From Candidatus Delongbacteria bacterium (GTDB lineage Bacteria; CAIWAD01): DNA of 64,000 nt. Below are positions 8,980-19,057 of the stretch, piece by piece. The notes beneath the pieces were generated by a model. That model did not search any database and was not told the DNA's origin. It worked only from the letters and a program-made list of their open reading frames with translations. The position numbers and the translations under genes are program-made. The stretch is taken from positions 333,621-397,620 of the forward strand of contig JACKCN010000004.1 in NCBI GenBank assembly GCA_020634015.1. The letters are read 5' to 3'. Position 1 is the stretch's first letter, and each line of letters opens with the position of its first letter.

Positions 8980-9921
8980 TCAGAATCGACAGGAAGCCGC
9001 CACAAGATGGCTGGTGTCCAGGTCCTCGTGGGGACGGAAGGCATAATCCACGGCAAAACGCCCCAGTCCCAGCCCGGCGCCCACGCTGAAGCGGCTCTCG
9101 GCATAGCCCGCCCGCAGGGCGAGACGGCCGGGGAACTCGATCTCGCCGCCGGCATCCAGCCAGATGGTCCGGAAATGTCCGCGGGAGTCGGAGGTGGCGC
9201 CGTCCAGATCGGTGTGGGCGCCCAGTTCGGTGCGCAAGATGGCCCCCGCGAAGGGCAGGGGCTGCAGCAGGGCGGCGCCCAGCGCCAGCTCGGGCCAGAT
9301 CGTGTCGCTCTGGCCGTCGTCCCAGAGGATCATGGTGGCGGGCACGTCCTTGAGGCTGGCGCCCAGTTCCAGGCGAGGCAGCAGGCGGTAGCGCAGTCCC
9401 AGGTCCAGCCCAAGGCCCTGGGCACTGTGGGTGGCCAGGTCACGCCAGATCAGCTTGAGGGTGGCGCCCGCATCCAGTCGGTCGCTGACCGGCCGGGCCA
9501 GGGCAAGCGCCAGAATCCAGTCGGCGGTGTCCACCCGGTCACTCACGATGGGGCGGCCGCCTTCTTCCAGAGTGGCCGCACCGTCCAGCGCAGAACTGAG
9601 GGGAATGTCCGACACACTGCTGCGGCTGATGAAGGCCGCTCCACGCAGACCGTGCCAGGACCCACTGCAGCCGATGAAATCCTGACTCAGCAACCCGCCG
9701 AACAGTTCGCTGTGCTGCAGGGCCAGCCGGGACTGCTCTTCCTGCTGCAGCAGGGCCGGATTCCACCAGGCGGCCGCGGGTCCACGGGCCAGCAGCAGAC
9801 CCCGGTTGCCCCGGCCGATTTCGGCCACCCCGATCTCGGGACGCAGATTGTCCGCCTCGTAGCGCGGAGCGGCGAGGCCCAGACTGGGCAGGAGCAACAC
9901 GGTCAGCAGGGTTCGGCGCAT
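8980..9921 (-). CDS. PorV/PorQ-like outer-membrane beta-barrel protein
   Basis: A 313-residue secreted protein with a short signal peptide (MRRTLLTVLLLPSLGLAAP). The early motif AAAWWNPALL resembles the 'A-x-x-WNPA' signature of the PorV/UPF0164/FadL-like families. Many amphipathic strands follow, and the protein ends in phenylalanine (AASCRF), as outer-membrane barrels usually do. PorV-type proteins act as shuttles or membrane partners of type IX-like secretion in FCB bacteria. Such a role here is inference, supported only by the FlgD-like C-terminal domain of the protein at 30.7 kb. Confidence 0.7.
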   Translation of the reverse strand: MRRTLLTVLLLPSLGLAAPRYEADNLRPEIGVAEIGRGNRGLLLARGPAAAWWNPALLQQEEQSRLALQHSELFGGLLSQDFIGCSGSWHGLRGAAFISRSSVSDIPLSSALDGAATLEEGGRPIVSDRVDTADWILALALARPVSDRLDAGATLKLIWRDLATHSAQGLGLDLGLRYRLLPRLELGASLKDVPATMILWDDGQSDTIWPELALGAALLQPLPFAGAILRTELGAHTDLDGATSDSRGHFRTIWLDAGGEIEFPGRLALRAGYAESRFSVGAGLGLGRFAVDYAFRPHEDLDTSHLVAASCRF

Positions 9922-9938
9922 GCAGGGTCCGTTCGGGT

Positions 9939-10979
9939 TCAGGCCAGTTCCATCAGTGGCATGCCATCGCGATTGTGGACGCCGATGGTCTCGAGGAATT
10001 CAGGAATCATTGTACGGCGAAAACGCAGCCGTGTTTCCGCCAGGGGAATCTCGCCCACGGGCAGCTGCCCACCGGCCATGTGGGCGTGTCCGCCGGCGCT
10101 GCCCGCGTCGCCCACCATCTTGCGTGCCAGACGACCCGCGTGCTGCTGGACGGTACCGTTGCGCAGCGAGAACATCACCTTGTCGCGGTTCCAGCCCCAG
10201 CAGAGCACCCAGTCGATGCCTTCGAGGCGCATGAAGGTATCGGCCACCTCGGCGATCGAATCGCTGTGGGAGGTTTCGCCCAGGTCCACCACCAGCGCCT
10301 TCTCGTAGCGCGTGGCTCCCTCGGCGGCCACCTTCATCATCCGGAAATAGTCGGCGGGCACGCGGCTGTGCACGATCTGGTGCAGCTGGTCCCAGTCGAT
10401 CTTGGTATGCAGGCTCAGATAGGCCTTGCGATCGGCCTTGGCCGCACCCAGTCCCATGTCGCTGGTCTCGGTGCGGATCGCGTAATACAGGGCCGTGGCC
10501 AGGGAGCTGTCGGCCCTCAGATTGCGGGCTCCCAGGTACTCCCAGGCGATGGTTGCGGTGGCGCCGTAGTTCTCGCGGATGTCAGTGAACACGGGCTGGT
10601 GGGGCCATTCGGTGCCCAGGATGTGGTGATCCACGATCCCGTAGCGCGCCCGGGGTGGCAAGGTGCAGGAATTGTTGCCCGAGCCGGGCTGGCTGTCCAG
10701 AAAGAGGAAGAAGTCAAATGGGCTCAGGTCCAGGTAATGCAGCGAGTGGATCTTGAAATCGATGCTGTTCAGCAGGGCCCGGTTCTCGCTGCGCGAGATC
10801 TCGCCACCCGACGCGGTCTTGACATCACGGTCGATCGATTTGAGCAACAGGGTGAAAGCTGCTGCGCTGGCCACGCTGTCCGGATCGGGATTGTCGTGGG
10901 TCACCAGCAGAACCTTGCGGCAGCTGGCCAGACAATCCTTGAGTTCCAGCCAGCGCTGCAAGGTATCCCGGATGCTCAT
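9939..10979 (-). CDS. DHH-family phosphoesterase (NrnA-like)
   Basis: A 346-residue DHH/DHHA1 protein. Motif I is THDNPDPDSVAS (normally HxNPDGDxxGS), a second aspartate is in LFLDSQPG, the VDHH signature follows, and the C-terminal DHHA1 motif is GGHAHMAGG. The family includes nanoRNases that also degrade pAp or cyclic dinucleotide products, with Mn2+ coordinated by these residues. The Asp-Pro-Asp variation in motif I keeps the metal ligands. GGAGG lies six bases before the chosen ATG. It is 17 bases downstream of nothing coding on its strand except the OMP gene that follows it, so the two may be cotranscribed. Confidence 0.85.
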   Translation of the reverse strand: MSIRDTLQRWLELKDCLASCRKVLLVTHDNPDPDSVASAAAFTLLLKSIDRDVKTASGGEISRSENRALLNSIDFKIHSLHYLDLSPFDFFLFLDSQPGSGNNSCTLPPRARYGIVDHHILGTEWPHQPVFTDIRENYGATATIAWEYLGARNLRADSSLATALYYAIRTETSDMGLGAAKADRKAYLSLHTKIDWDQLHQIVHSRVPADYFRMMKVAAEGATRYEKALVVDLGETSHSDSIAEVADTFMRLEGIDWVLCWGWNRDKVMFSLRNGTVQQHAGRLARKMVGDAGSAGGHAHMAGGQLPVGEIPLAETRLRFRRTMIPEFLETIGVHNRDGMPLMELA

Positions 10980-11129
10980 GGAGGCCCTCCGCCCTTGGCC
11001 CCCCTCTTCCATGTCAGTCGATTCCGGGGGGAAACGGGGCGCAATATAGGGTTAAAGGCCGGGTGCCAACCCTCCGGCCGATTCCGGGAGCAGTCCCCTT
11101 CGCGGTGAGTCCGACCGCGCCATGCGGAG

Positions 11130-12083
11130 TCAGGGTTTCTCCACGGTCTGCAACCGCACCAGCTTCCACTGACTGCGCCCACGGGAATCCTGGAAGACCT
11201 GCAATTCCACGCGCCAGGCGGCATGGCCAGCCAGATCCTGGAATCGGCGCAGCTCGCCCTGGCTGGGCGCCTTGAGGGGGCGGTTCTTCTCCAGCAGGGC
11301 AGGTGCCGACAAGCGCAGACTGGCGGCCAGTTCGCGGCTGTATCCTCCACCGGGCAAGGCCAGCAGCCGCTCGAGCACCACTTCCCGCTTGGCCTTGCTC
11401 CAGGCCCCCGAGCGTGCAGCGGCCACGAAACGGCAGAGGCTTCGGTAGGGCGTTTCCGCGTCTTCCGCCTTGCCCAGGCTCCAGCCCGCCCCGTGGCGCA
11501 GGATCGGGCGGGTCTGCTCGAGATGCCAGCTGCCCTCGGCTTCCACGAAGGGCGCGCTGGATTCGCCGCTGGCCTGAAGCAACTGCTTGCCTTCGGAATC
11601 GAGGCGCAGGCGGTCGGGCAGGTCCTCGGACAGAATCTCCCGGCCACCGCCGGGGCGCACCTCCACCAGCCGGTTGCGGGCCGGCGAGGTGTTGTCCTCT
11701 TCCCAGACCAATGCACGGGAGTCGCTGAAGTCCAGCAGGCGGACCTGCCTGCCTGAGGCCAGCAATTCCGCCCGTCCGGAGGTCTTGCCCGCTCCCAGCC
11801 AGCAGAACCAGAGCCGGTCTTCACGTTCGAGAGTCACCAGCCAGCCATCCGCGAGGGGCAGCGCCTGCCCCTGCATTCCGGGCACCAACGCCAGCCGGGC
11901 CCGGTCGGCCACGGCCTCGCCCAATAGCTCCCGCGAGGTCTGCTCCAGATCAGCCAGCAGCACGGGCCGCTCGAGACGACGCAGTTCCTGGTCAATGCCC
12001 GGCAGGGGTGTGCGCGCGCAGCCGACGAACAGCAGCAGGGCGGCCAGCAGGCGGAATAGGGTTCTCGGTGTTCGTGCGTTCAT
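11130..12083 (-). CDS. putative lipoprotein of unknown function
   Basis: The predicted product has 317 residues. The start at 12083 is preceded by AGGAAG and gives a lipoprotein signal (LFRLLAALLLFVGCARTP) with the modifiable cysteine after LFVG; a Phe at -3 is slightly atypical. The mature protein alternates short charged strands and helices, with no recognised catalytic motif. The central portion (LPLADGWLVTLEREDRLWF, SGRQVRLLDFSDSRALVWE) could be a beta-propeller-like or beta-rich fold, but this is a guess. An upstream in-frame extension runs into the 14-bp repeat region and was rejected as a start. Confidence 0.65.
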   Translation of the reverse strand: MNARTPRTLFRLLAALLLFVGCARTPLPGIDQELRRLERPVLLADLEQTSRELLGEAVADRARLALVPGMQGQALPLADGWLVTLEREDRLWFCWLGAGKTSGRAELLASGRQVRLLDFSDSRALVWEEDNTSPARNRLVEVRPGGGREILSEDLPDRLRLDSEGKQLLQASGESSAPFVEAEGSWHLEQTRPILRHGAGWSLGKAEDAETPYRSLCRFVAAARSGAWSKAKREVVLERLLALPGGGYSRELAASLRLSAPALLEKNRPLKAPSQGELRRFQDLAGHAAWRVELQVFQDSRGRSQWKLVRLQTVEKP

Positions 12084-12274
12084 GGGCCTGTCTTCCTGTG
12101 CGGGTTCTTCCGGTGGCAGTATCGGTCGCTGGCACAAGTTCGCCATCCACCAGCTGGTCCGGGAGTTCTTTCCCTCCATGGGGAATTGCATGCTGCACTC
12201 AGGAGGCGGGGCTTTCAGCCGGGCCCGAAGGAGCGCGATGGTTTGCATCCGATGATGGTTCTGGGCGTGAACGG

Positions 12275-12322
12275 GGCGCCCTGCAATGGGCGCCATGCAA
12301 TGGGCGCCATGCAGTGGGCGCC
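12275..12322. repeat. tandem 14-bp repeat with GGCGCC palindromes (array 1)
   Basis: GGCGCC occurs at 12275, 12289, 12303 and 12317, exactly 14 bases apart, within near-identical ATGCAATGGGCGCC units. The array is intergenic, between the lipoprotein start and the Ig-repeat gene's terminator. A second copy of the same unit family occurs at 15905-15938. Function is unknown. Confidence 0.75.
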
Positions 12323-12395
12323 TTGCTGGCCGTCCTGTACCACAGGGCAATCGGTCAGGTGGGACCGTGGAGCGGCGATGATGGCACAGAAAGGC

Positions 12396-12427
12396 AATCC
12401 CCCGACAGCCGGGACCGTCGGGGGATT
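12396..12427 (-). terminator. terminator after the Ig-repeat gene
   Basis: A perfect 11-base stem, AATCCCCCGAC (12396-12406) with GTCGGGGGATT (12417-12427), begins 25 bases beyond the stop of the minus-strand gene at 12453. The T-tract is short. Confidence 0.7.
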
Positions 12428-12452
12428 CGTGCGTGAACGGAAAGGAGTCAGA

Positions 12453-14846
12453 TCAGTTGGAGAGGGCCGTCACCTGGTAGATCCTGACCGGCACACCCGT
12501 CACACAACCGATGGTGACGAAGGGGTTTCCGGTGCTCAGCTCCAGCTCCCAGGCCTGATCCAGGCCGGTGCGCGAATACAGGTTGTAGTGGGTGGCTCCG
12601 GGTACCGTGTCCCAGGTCAGCTCCATGTTGCAGAGGCTGGAACTCTGGATTCGAATGGTGGGCGAGCCCAGCGAGCAGTCCACCCACTCGCGTTCGGCTT
12701 CATTGGTTTCGCGCTCTTCGCCGAACTCGTCGAAGAAGATGCCGCGAAGCTTGTCGTTGCCGATCACATCGCTGGTGTAAGTGAGCTGCATCTGGCCCAG
12801 GATGTTGGTGAACCCACTGACCGACACGCCCGTATTGGGGCCTTCGAAGACTTCGAGCGTCGCCGGATAGTTGACCAGGGGATTGCCACTGCCTCCCCGC
12901 AGCGTCACGGTGGCCGTGAAATCATCTCCCATGCACCCCGAGGAGAACACGGGAGTCACCTCGCCCCAGCCGCCCGTGTTGCAGGCCTGCCAGGTGTTGA
13001 CAGCGGTGTTGGATACATCCGGATTGCCGCTGCTGTTCACGAAGGAAGCCTGGATCATGTCGGTGCCGATGACCGCACCCACATAGGTCAGGGCCAGCTC
13101 GCCATTGGCGTCGGTGGGGCCGCTGACCATCAGGCCGCTGTTGGGGCCGCTGATGATCTCGATCGTGGCGTCAAAGTCGGGCACCAGATTGCCTTCGCTG
13201 TCTTCCATCACCAAGGTCACCGTGTACGGCACACCCAGACAGCTGCTTGCCGTTGTGGGACTGAGCACGCCGATCTCCTGCTGAACGCACTGCTGCCAGT
13301 CGACGGTGGCAAAAGGTGTATACTCCACAAGGCCGTCGCCGTTGGTGAACGAGCCACGGAAGGTGTCCGTGCCGGAGGTGGTGCCGGTCAGGGTCATCGC
13401 GAACTGCCCATTGGCATCGCTGAGACCGGAGACGGTCTGGCCGACGTGGGGGCCACTGAGCACCAGGATACTGGCGCTGCGCCCGACCAGCGGAGTGCCA
13501 CTGCCGTCCTGCAGGGTCAGGGTCACCGTGTACGGAGATTCAAGGCAGGTGGTGCCCACCAAGGGACTCAGCACGCCGTCCTCGGTGGACTGACAGTTCT
13601 GCCAGGTGGTCTCGGCAAAGTTCGAGTACTGCAGGACACCATTGGAATTGAGGAAGGACCCGGCGATCACATCGACGCCCGGAGTCGCACTGGCCCAGGT
13701 CAGTGAGAGCTGGCCCAGGGAATTGGTGGTGCCACTGTTCAGAAGCCCGACGTTGGGGCCCGAGGTGATCTCCAGGGTCGCATCCTGGTTGACCAGGGGG
13801 TTGCCGTTGGGGTCCTGAAGGGTCAGCGTGGCCGTGTGTGAGTCGCCCACGCAGAGGGCTGCGGTGGACGGGGTCAGCACGGCACCCTCACCCACCACGG
13901 CCGCGAAATCCAGCAACAGGGTCGCGGCAAAGATGTTGTCATCCGCGGAAGGGTTGAAAGTGTTCACGGTCATGCTGGTACTGCCGGCTCCGATGTAGCT
14001 GGCGATGTTGTACAGCTCGTCGTCGTAGGTGGTGAAATCCGAGTAGGAACAGGGGTCATTGAACATCGGGTCCAGCGGATTGCTGCGGCTGTCGCCCACT
14101 CCGCCCACGGTCATCAGGGCGCCGTTCTGGTTCTCGCCTTCGTCGTTGCCCCCGGCGCTCGAGGTGAGCCTCTGGCCGTTCACATCCACATAGCTGGTCT
14201 GGCAGGTTCCCCGGGCGTAGCCGTAGCTGATGCCCAGCCCGAACTCGACCACCGTGTTGGCATCGGGAAAGATGGGCTGGCCGAAGCCGATGGAAAAGAC
14301 ATCCCCACTGGTGGCCTGGGCACCGAATGCCAGCACGGCCGTGCGAGTCACGATCGTGACAGGGTCGTCAAAGATCACATACAGCGCGGTGCCGTCCACA
14401 CTCTGGCTGTTGGGCTCGTATACACTCACGTTGAGAATGCCCGCACCGGCAGGATCGAGGACCGGAGCCAGGATCGAGGTCACATCGGCCAGATGATTCC
14501 ACGACGCGATGCCGTTGGGAATCGAATGGCTCCAGTTGACCGGGGATCCGGCAAGCTGGATGCTGCCGCTGGGGATGGAATAGTTCAGAAAGCCCGTGCT
14601 GGCGGCAATCAGGTAGGCCACGCGCACGGTCGCACCCGGGCTGGGCTTCTCGACCTGAAGGAAGCCGTTGGTGGCCATCATGCCCAGACCGTCGGCGGAC
14701 AGGGTGATGTTGCCCACTTCGGTGGTCACGAACTGGTTCAGTTCGCGGCTGGGAGGCACATACCCGCGCACTCCCATTCCGGGCTCGGCGAATGCGGATG
14801 CGGCCAGCAGGACGCAGGTGAGCGAAACCCAGGCAGTTTTCTTCAT
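12453..14846 (-). CDS. secreted protein with four tandem Ig-like (Big_1/invasin-type) repeats
   Basis: The protein has 797 residues with a cleavable signal peptide (MKKTAWVSLTCVLLAASAFA). The N-terminal ~300 residues form a globular domain resembling surface-exposed T9SS or PEP-type client ectodomains. Four repeats of about 95 residues follow. Each has a Cys pair and a pattern like VLSP..C...YTVTLTLQD.G.PLV, LEI.SGPN.G, DANGQL.LTY and WQ.C, as in invasin-type bacterial Ig domains. A short FN3-like tail ends the protein (MELTWDTVPGATHYNLYSR). A role in adhesion or as a surface stalk is inferred. GGGAG precedes the ATG. It has its own terminator downstream. Confidence 0.8.
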   Translation of the reverse strand: MKKTAWVSLTCVLLAASAFAEPGMGVRGYVPPSRELNQFVTTEVGNITLSADGLGMMATNGFLQVEKPSPGATVRVAYLIAASTGFLNYSIPSGSIQLAGSPVNWSHSIPNGIASWNHLADVTSILAPVLDPAGAGILNVSVYEPNSQSVDGTALYVIFDDPVTIVTRTAVLAFGAQATSGDVFSIGFGQPIFPDANTVVEFGLGISYGYARGTCQTSYVDVNGQRLTSSAGGNDEGENQNGALMTVGGVGDSRSNPLDPMFNDPCSYSDFTTYDDELYNIASYIGAGSTSMTVNTFNPSADDNIFAATLLLDFAAVVGEGAVLTPSTAALCVGDSHTATLTLQDPNGNPLVNQDATLEITSGPNVGLLNSGTTNSLGQLSLTWASATPGVDVIAGSFLNSNGVLQYSNFAETTWQNCQSTEDGVLSPLVGTTCLESPYTVTLTLQDGSGTPLVGRSASILVLSGPHVGQTVSGLSDANGQFAMTLTGTTSGTDTFRGSFTNGDGLVEYTPFATVDWQQCVQQEIGVLSPTTASSCLGVPYTVTLVMEDSEGNLVPDFDATIEIISGPNSGLMVSGPTDANGELALTYVGAVIGTDMIQASFVNSSGNPDVSNTAVNTWQACNTGGWGEVTPVFSSGCMGDDFTATVTLRGGSGNPLVNYPATLEVFEGPNTGVSVSGFTNILGQMQLTYTSDVIGNDKLRGIFFDEFGEERETNEAEREWVDCSLGSPTIRIQSSSLCNMELTWDTVPGATHYNLYSRTGLDQAWELELSTGNPFVTIGCVTGVPVRIYQVTALSN

Positions 14847-15973
14847 GGTGTCTCCCGACTGTGCATGGTTCAGGATCCTGACCGGTCCGGCCGCGGTCCC
14901 TATGCTCCATGTGATGATGATTGGTGTGGTTGATGTTGAAGCACCCACCATCCGGCACGAACCGTGCCACACGCCATGACAGGGATCCGGGCGTCCTCGC
15001 CCCAGTTCCAAAGCTGAAATGGACGTTCCCTGGACAATGTGATCCAGTTTCCGCCCTGTGCTCCGTTCAGCTTCGGGCGTCGGCAGACCAATACTGGGCA
15101 ACAATCAGTCACCACGAACTTTTTCAGGCAGGAACTCGTGGATCACAAGGTCCAATCCGGTCTGCCGGGCGCCTGTTCCGGGCTGAATCGCGCTGGAAAC
15201 CGGAATTCTGGCGGAGGCCGCGATCCATGCGCAGGATGCGTGTCCGGCGCATGAAGCGTACTCCCCGTCTGTCCGCCCCATGATCCGATGGCCCCGTCCG
15301 GGCATGGCCGGAGGGGATGTGCCTCGTGCGTCGGATGACTCTGTCCGTCGGGAGAGTTCCATTGTCCGACAGGAATCTCCGGAACAGGGACTGGTCGCCA
15401 CAAGGATCCACGCGGCACCTGCTGCAAGGACTCCCCCGGGAGTTCTCCCATTCAGTCCCATCAGCCCCACGGCATTCTGGGTCCGGCAAGGCGATGGTTC
15501 CCGGCTGCGCGGGATGACGCATTCAGGTCCGGAGTTGCAGCTGCAGTGGGTTTCTGGGTGTCGGAGGGCGATCATGCCGAGGAAGAGCATGGGTCTGGCA
15601 GGAGATCCATGCCAGAAGGGGACGACCCATCGCTGCACAGCCCACCGCGGACCCGCCGCGGAATCCAGCAGGATCAGCGCCCACGCACCCAGGTTCCGGA
15701 CCCGGGTCATCTGACGGATGGGGTCTGCCTCGTCACCGCAGGGCGGGCAAAGCACGACCTGCCCTCCAGCACACGCCTCCATCACACCTCACGCGTTCGC
15801 CACCCAAGCCCCGAATGGGGCATCACACATCATGGCCCGTGGGGAATCCACGGGCGGGAGGCGCGGATTGCCCTGACGGTGATGAAATGGGCATGTGTGC
15901 AAAGGGCGCCATGCAATGGGCGCCAAGCAATGGGCGCCTATTTCACGGGGATGACGGCAAAGGGGAAGATCCC
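14847..15973. other. 1.1-kb non-coding gap
   Basis: No frame here has coding character, a ribosome-binding site or a recognisable motif. Open stretches exist on both strands but have the amino-acid composition expected of shifted GC-rich DNA. The only structure seen is the 14-bp GGCGCC repeat at 15905-15938 and small GC hairpins near 15836-15854 that may terminate the gene to the right. Confidence 0.5.
15905..15938. repeat. tandem 14-bp repeat with GGCGCC palindromes (array 2)
   Basis: Three GGCGCC palindromes at 15905, 15919 and 15933 are 14 bases apart in ATGCAATGGGCGCC-like units, the same unit as at 12275-12322. It lies 36 bases downstream of the glycosidase stop codon. Confidence 0.75.
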
Positions 15974-18900
15974 TCAGGGCAGCACGCGGGCCGTCACGCG
16001 ATAGAAGAGGGCACCGTCGGCCCACTGGGCGTTGCTGTGGGTCAACTGGGTCTGGGCGGTCTCGGCCCAGGGAATCCAACCCGGGCCCGCTCCGTAGGGG
16101 TCCGGTGAGAGGTAGACCGTGTAGCCATCCACGCTCAACGGGAATCCCGCCGTGTCGGTGGTGACGGGATCCCAGCTCAGCTCCACCGCGCCATTGGTGA
16201 ATGCCACGATCCGCAGGTTGGTGACCGGGGCCGGAATGCCGGTGCCGCTCGCAAGTGGATAGAGCACGCTCTCGCTCAGTTCGATGCTGGCATTGCCATT
16301 GCCCGTGGGCAGCTGGTCCAGCAGGGCGCCCCCGTTGGCGGTGGCGTAGACCGCCAGCGCCAGGCGCACCGTCTCGGGCAGACTGGCGAACTGGGCACGC
16401 AGATCAATGACTCCTTCAAGCACGGCACCGGAGGCATTGGCCGCGCTGGCCGCGTCAAACCAGCCGCTCCAGCCGTTGTCCACTTCCTGGGCCAGAAAGG
16501 CTTCCAGCGAGGCGGTCTGCCCGGCCTTGGCCCAGGGCGCCGCCAGCAGATCCGCGCTGCCGTCGAAGAGCATCAGAAAGGCATCGCCACCCTGGACGGA
16601 CGCGGGTTCAGTGGCCAGGTACAACTGTGGGTCCTGCCAGCCCACCCAGAGGTGGCGGCCGCCATCCTGGGCCACCAACTCGGCGCCCGGATCCAGCTGG
16701 CCATCCAGCTGCCAGCTCTGCACGGCGCCGCTGACCGGCAGATGCCAGTCCTGACCGCTGTTGCTGTCCCAGTTGCCCGCACCGTCGGTGAACACGAAAT
16801 CCAGCTGGGAAATGCTGGAAGGCAGCGACACGGTTGCGGTAAAGGTGCCGGGCTCGGCACCCGCGCTCATCGCCAGGTCGGGGCTCACCACGGAACTCCA
16901 GCCGTCGAAGCCGTGATGCAAGTACACGGCTGACGTGTTCGCCGGCAGCGGGCCGAGCGCGGCATCGTAATGGATGGCAAGGCTCTGGCCGGCCTGGGGC
17001 TCTTCGGGCAGCCAGCTCACCCGGTCACCTCCTCCGCCTCCGCTGCCCTGGCCCGTGCCGATCCAGGTGTGCAGGATCGGACTTTTCTTCAGCAGGCCAT
17101 TCGTGTCACGGGCTTCCACATAGTAGTCGATCAGCACACCGCCGCTGGCCACCAGCTCCTCTTCCTGCACATGAATGGAGTACTGGGTGGCGATCGCCAG
17201 CGGCAGCTCGAAGAAATCGATCTCGGGAGAATTGGTGACGTTGCCCACCGGGAAATCCCGCGCGGTCATGGGCAGGCTGCGCCAGCTGCCCACCTCGGCA
17301 CCGCCGGCATACGTTTCGTTCTGGTCACTGCTGAGCGGATTCTGGCCATCCAGGTCAATGCGGTAGCGGAAATTCACCTCGCCCAGCCCGCTGACATCGT
17401 GCACGAAGGTCCAGACCCAGAAGTCGCGCGGGCTCTGGCGCTGCTGGTACCCCCAGAGCGGACCGAAATCGACCTCGCCCGGATTGTGCGGCAATTGCTG
17501 GGGCAACCAGATGGTGGGTGGGGTCTGCTCGCCCGTGCCGTCGCCCACCACGTTCAATGCATGGCCGATGGCCGCGTTGGCTGTGATGGTGGCCTTGACT
17601 TCCATGTCCAGCGCGGCCCCGTAATACATGAAGTCACTGGCGATGCCGGGCAGGAAATGGTGCCAGGCCCGCTCGGCCTCGGTGGTCCCCGGCAGCAGGG
17701 GGTTCATCACGCGGGCCGGATCCACTCCTCCGCTCATCTGTTCGGCGGTATCCACCCAGTTCTGGGCCGCGGTGATCACGGCCCAGTTGCGCTCGTCCTC
17801 GGCCCAGCCCGCCGCGATGTCGAACTGACCATCGGAGCCCACCAGCGGCCAGTTCCAGTTGATGTAGTCCGGGTCGCCGAAATCTCCGTCGGCGTTCACC
17901 CAGGCACCGTCTTCCACATGCACGACGTCGTTCAGGGCCACCGGATGGTCGGCCAGATACTGCTGGACCACCGTGGGTGTGTACCCGTGCGAGACCGCCT
18001 GGGCGGTGAATCCCGGCACGCTCTCATGGTAGTAGCTGTAACCGCCGCCGAAGGCGTTGTCGCCGTCGTGTGCCAGCGCGATCAGCATCGGCTGCGAGGG
18101 CTCGCTGGCCGCGGCGATCTGGTCGATGTCCTGGGTGCCGTAGGTCTGGTAGCCATCCAGCCAGCTCATCGCCATCTCCACGGGCACCACCACCAGGCGA
18201 TGCTCCTGGCCGGTTTCCGGGTCCACACTGCGCGCCCAGTGGGGCCTGAAGGCGAATGGCACGGCGTTGGTGGGCGTGCAGCCGCGGCTGATGGTCCGGC
18301 TGAACCACTGGCTCTGGGGCGGATTCAACTGGTCGGCCTTGTTGGGCGGTGTACAATTCTCGCCGCCCGTGCCCAGAATCAGGGGGAAGTTGCTCACGGC
18401 ACGCGAGAGGTGGCTGTTGCTGACGAAGCTCCACTGCACACCCTCCTCGGCCAGCACCTGGATCATCCGGGTGGAAAAGGCCATTTCGGGCGGAAAGAAC
18501 CCCTGGGACAGTCCGGGCGTGCTGCCCCAGTCGCGCGTGTGCGCCAGTTTGCCCAGCCGGATCTCCATGCGCAGGGCGTTCTCGTCGATCAGCGGCGCCA
18601 GGCTGTGGTGGTAGGGAAAGATCACCAGATCCAGGCGGGGCAGGCCGCCGCTGGTGGTCCAGTTGCGCGCGATGCGGTTGTTCTGGGCCCACAAGGGCCC
18701 GTAGCCATAGCTGCTGTGACTGCCCAGACTGGCCACATTCTCGGCCAGCGAGCCGCTGTAACTGACCTGGGCTCCCGAGTCGGTGCCACTCATCAGCGCG
18801 ATCGAATCCTTGATCCGGTACTGGTAGGCCGCCTGACGGTCGGCCAGGCTGAAGATCTGGGCCACATCGTTCTCGGGGTGCTGGGCGCCCGCGTTGCGAC

Positions 18901-19057
18901 GCTGGATGCTCTCCCAGGCCACTTCGTAGGTCCCCGGCACCAGCGCGCTGGGCTGGGGCCAGTAGACGGGCTGATGCAGGTGCCACATGTAGGTGGTGTA
19001 GACCTGGGCGGACGCGCAGAGCGCACCGGCAAGCAAGGGCAGCAGGAAGCGGATCAT
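15974..19057 (-). CDS. secreted GH57-type glycoside hydrolase with carbohydrate-binding and FN3 modules
   Basis: A 1027-residue exported protein (signal MIRFLLPLLAGALCASAQ). The catalytic part starts at once with the GH57 signature MWHLHQPVYWP (motif 1). QGFFPPEMAFS occupies the place of the nucleophile-Glu motif, and LIALAHDGDNAFGGG that of the acid-Asp motif, as in amylopullulanase and alpha-amylase-type GH57 enzymes. After ~600 residues come beta-rich regions: a strand-rich module with YLHHGFDGWSSV and FTDGAGNWDSNSGQDWH typical of starch-binding CBM25-like domains, a further beta module, and a C-terminal FN3-like domain (NLRIVAFTNGAVELSWDP). It probably hydrolyses alpha-glucans outside the cell. 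AAAGGAG lies upstream of the ATG. Confidence 0.85.
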   Translation of the reverse strand: MIRFLLPLLAGALCASAQVYTTYMWHLHQPVYWPQPSALVPGTYEVAWESIQRRNAGAQHPENDVAQIFSLADRQAAYQYRIKDSIALMSGTDSGAQVSYSGSLAENVASLGSHSSYGYGPLWAQNNRIARNWTTSGGLPRLDLVIFPYHHSLAPLIDENALRMEIRLGKLAHTRDWGSTPGLSQGFFPPEMAFSTRMIQVLAEEGVQWSFVSNSHLSRAVSNFPLILGTGGENCTPPNKADQLNPPQSQWFSRTISRGCTPTNAVPFAFRPHWARSVDPETGQEHRLVVVPVEMAMSWLDGYQTYGTQDIDQIAAASEPSQPMLIALAHDGDNAFGGGYSYYHESVPGFTAQAVSHGYTPTVVQQYLADHPVALNDVVHVEDGAWVNADGDFGDPDYINWNWPLVGSDGQFDIAAGWAEDERNWAVITAAQNWVDTAEQMSGGVDPARVMNPLLPGTTEAERAWHHFLPGIASDFMYYGAALDMEVKATITANAAIGHALNVVGDGTGEQTPPTIWLPQQLPHNPGEVDFGPLWGYQQRQSPRDFWVWTFVHDVSGLGEVNFRYRIDLDGQNPLSSDQNETYAGGAEVGSWRSLPMTARDFPVGNVTNSPEIDFFELPLAIATQYSIHVQEEELVASGGVLIDYYVEARDTNGLLKKSPILHTWIGTGQGSGGGGGDRVSWLPEEPQAGQSLAIHYDAALGPLPANTSAVYLHHGFDGWSSVVSPDLAMSAGAEPGTFTATVSLPSSISQLDFVFTDGAGNWDSNSGQDWHLPVSGAVQSWQLDGQLDPGAELVAQDGGRHLWVGWQDPQLYLATEPASVQGGDAFLMLFDGSADLLAAPWAKAGQTASLEAFLAQEVDNGWSGWFDAASAANASGAVLEGVIDLRAQFASLPETVRLALAVYATANGGALLDQLPTGNGNASIELSESVLYPLASGTGIPAPVTNLRIVAFTNGAVELSWDPVTTDTAGFPLSVDGYTVYLSPDPYGAGPGWIPWAETAQTQLTHSNAQWADGALFYRVTARVLP

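Noticed and set aside
15105..15785. Minus-strand 226-codon frame in the non-coding gap
   Set aside because: No ribosome-binding site, random composition and overlapping equally long frames on both strands.
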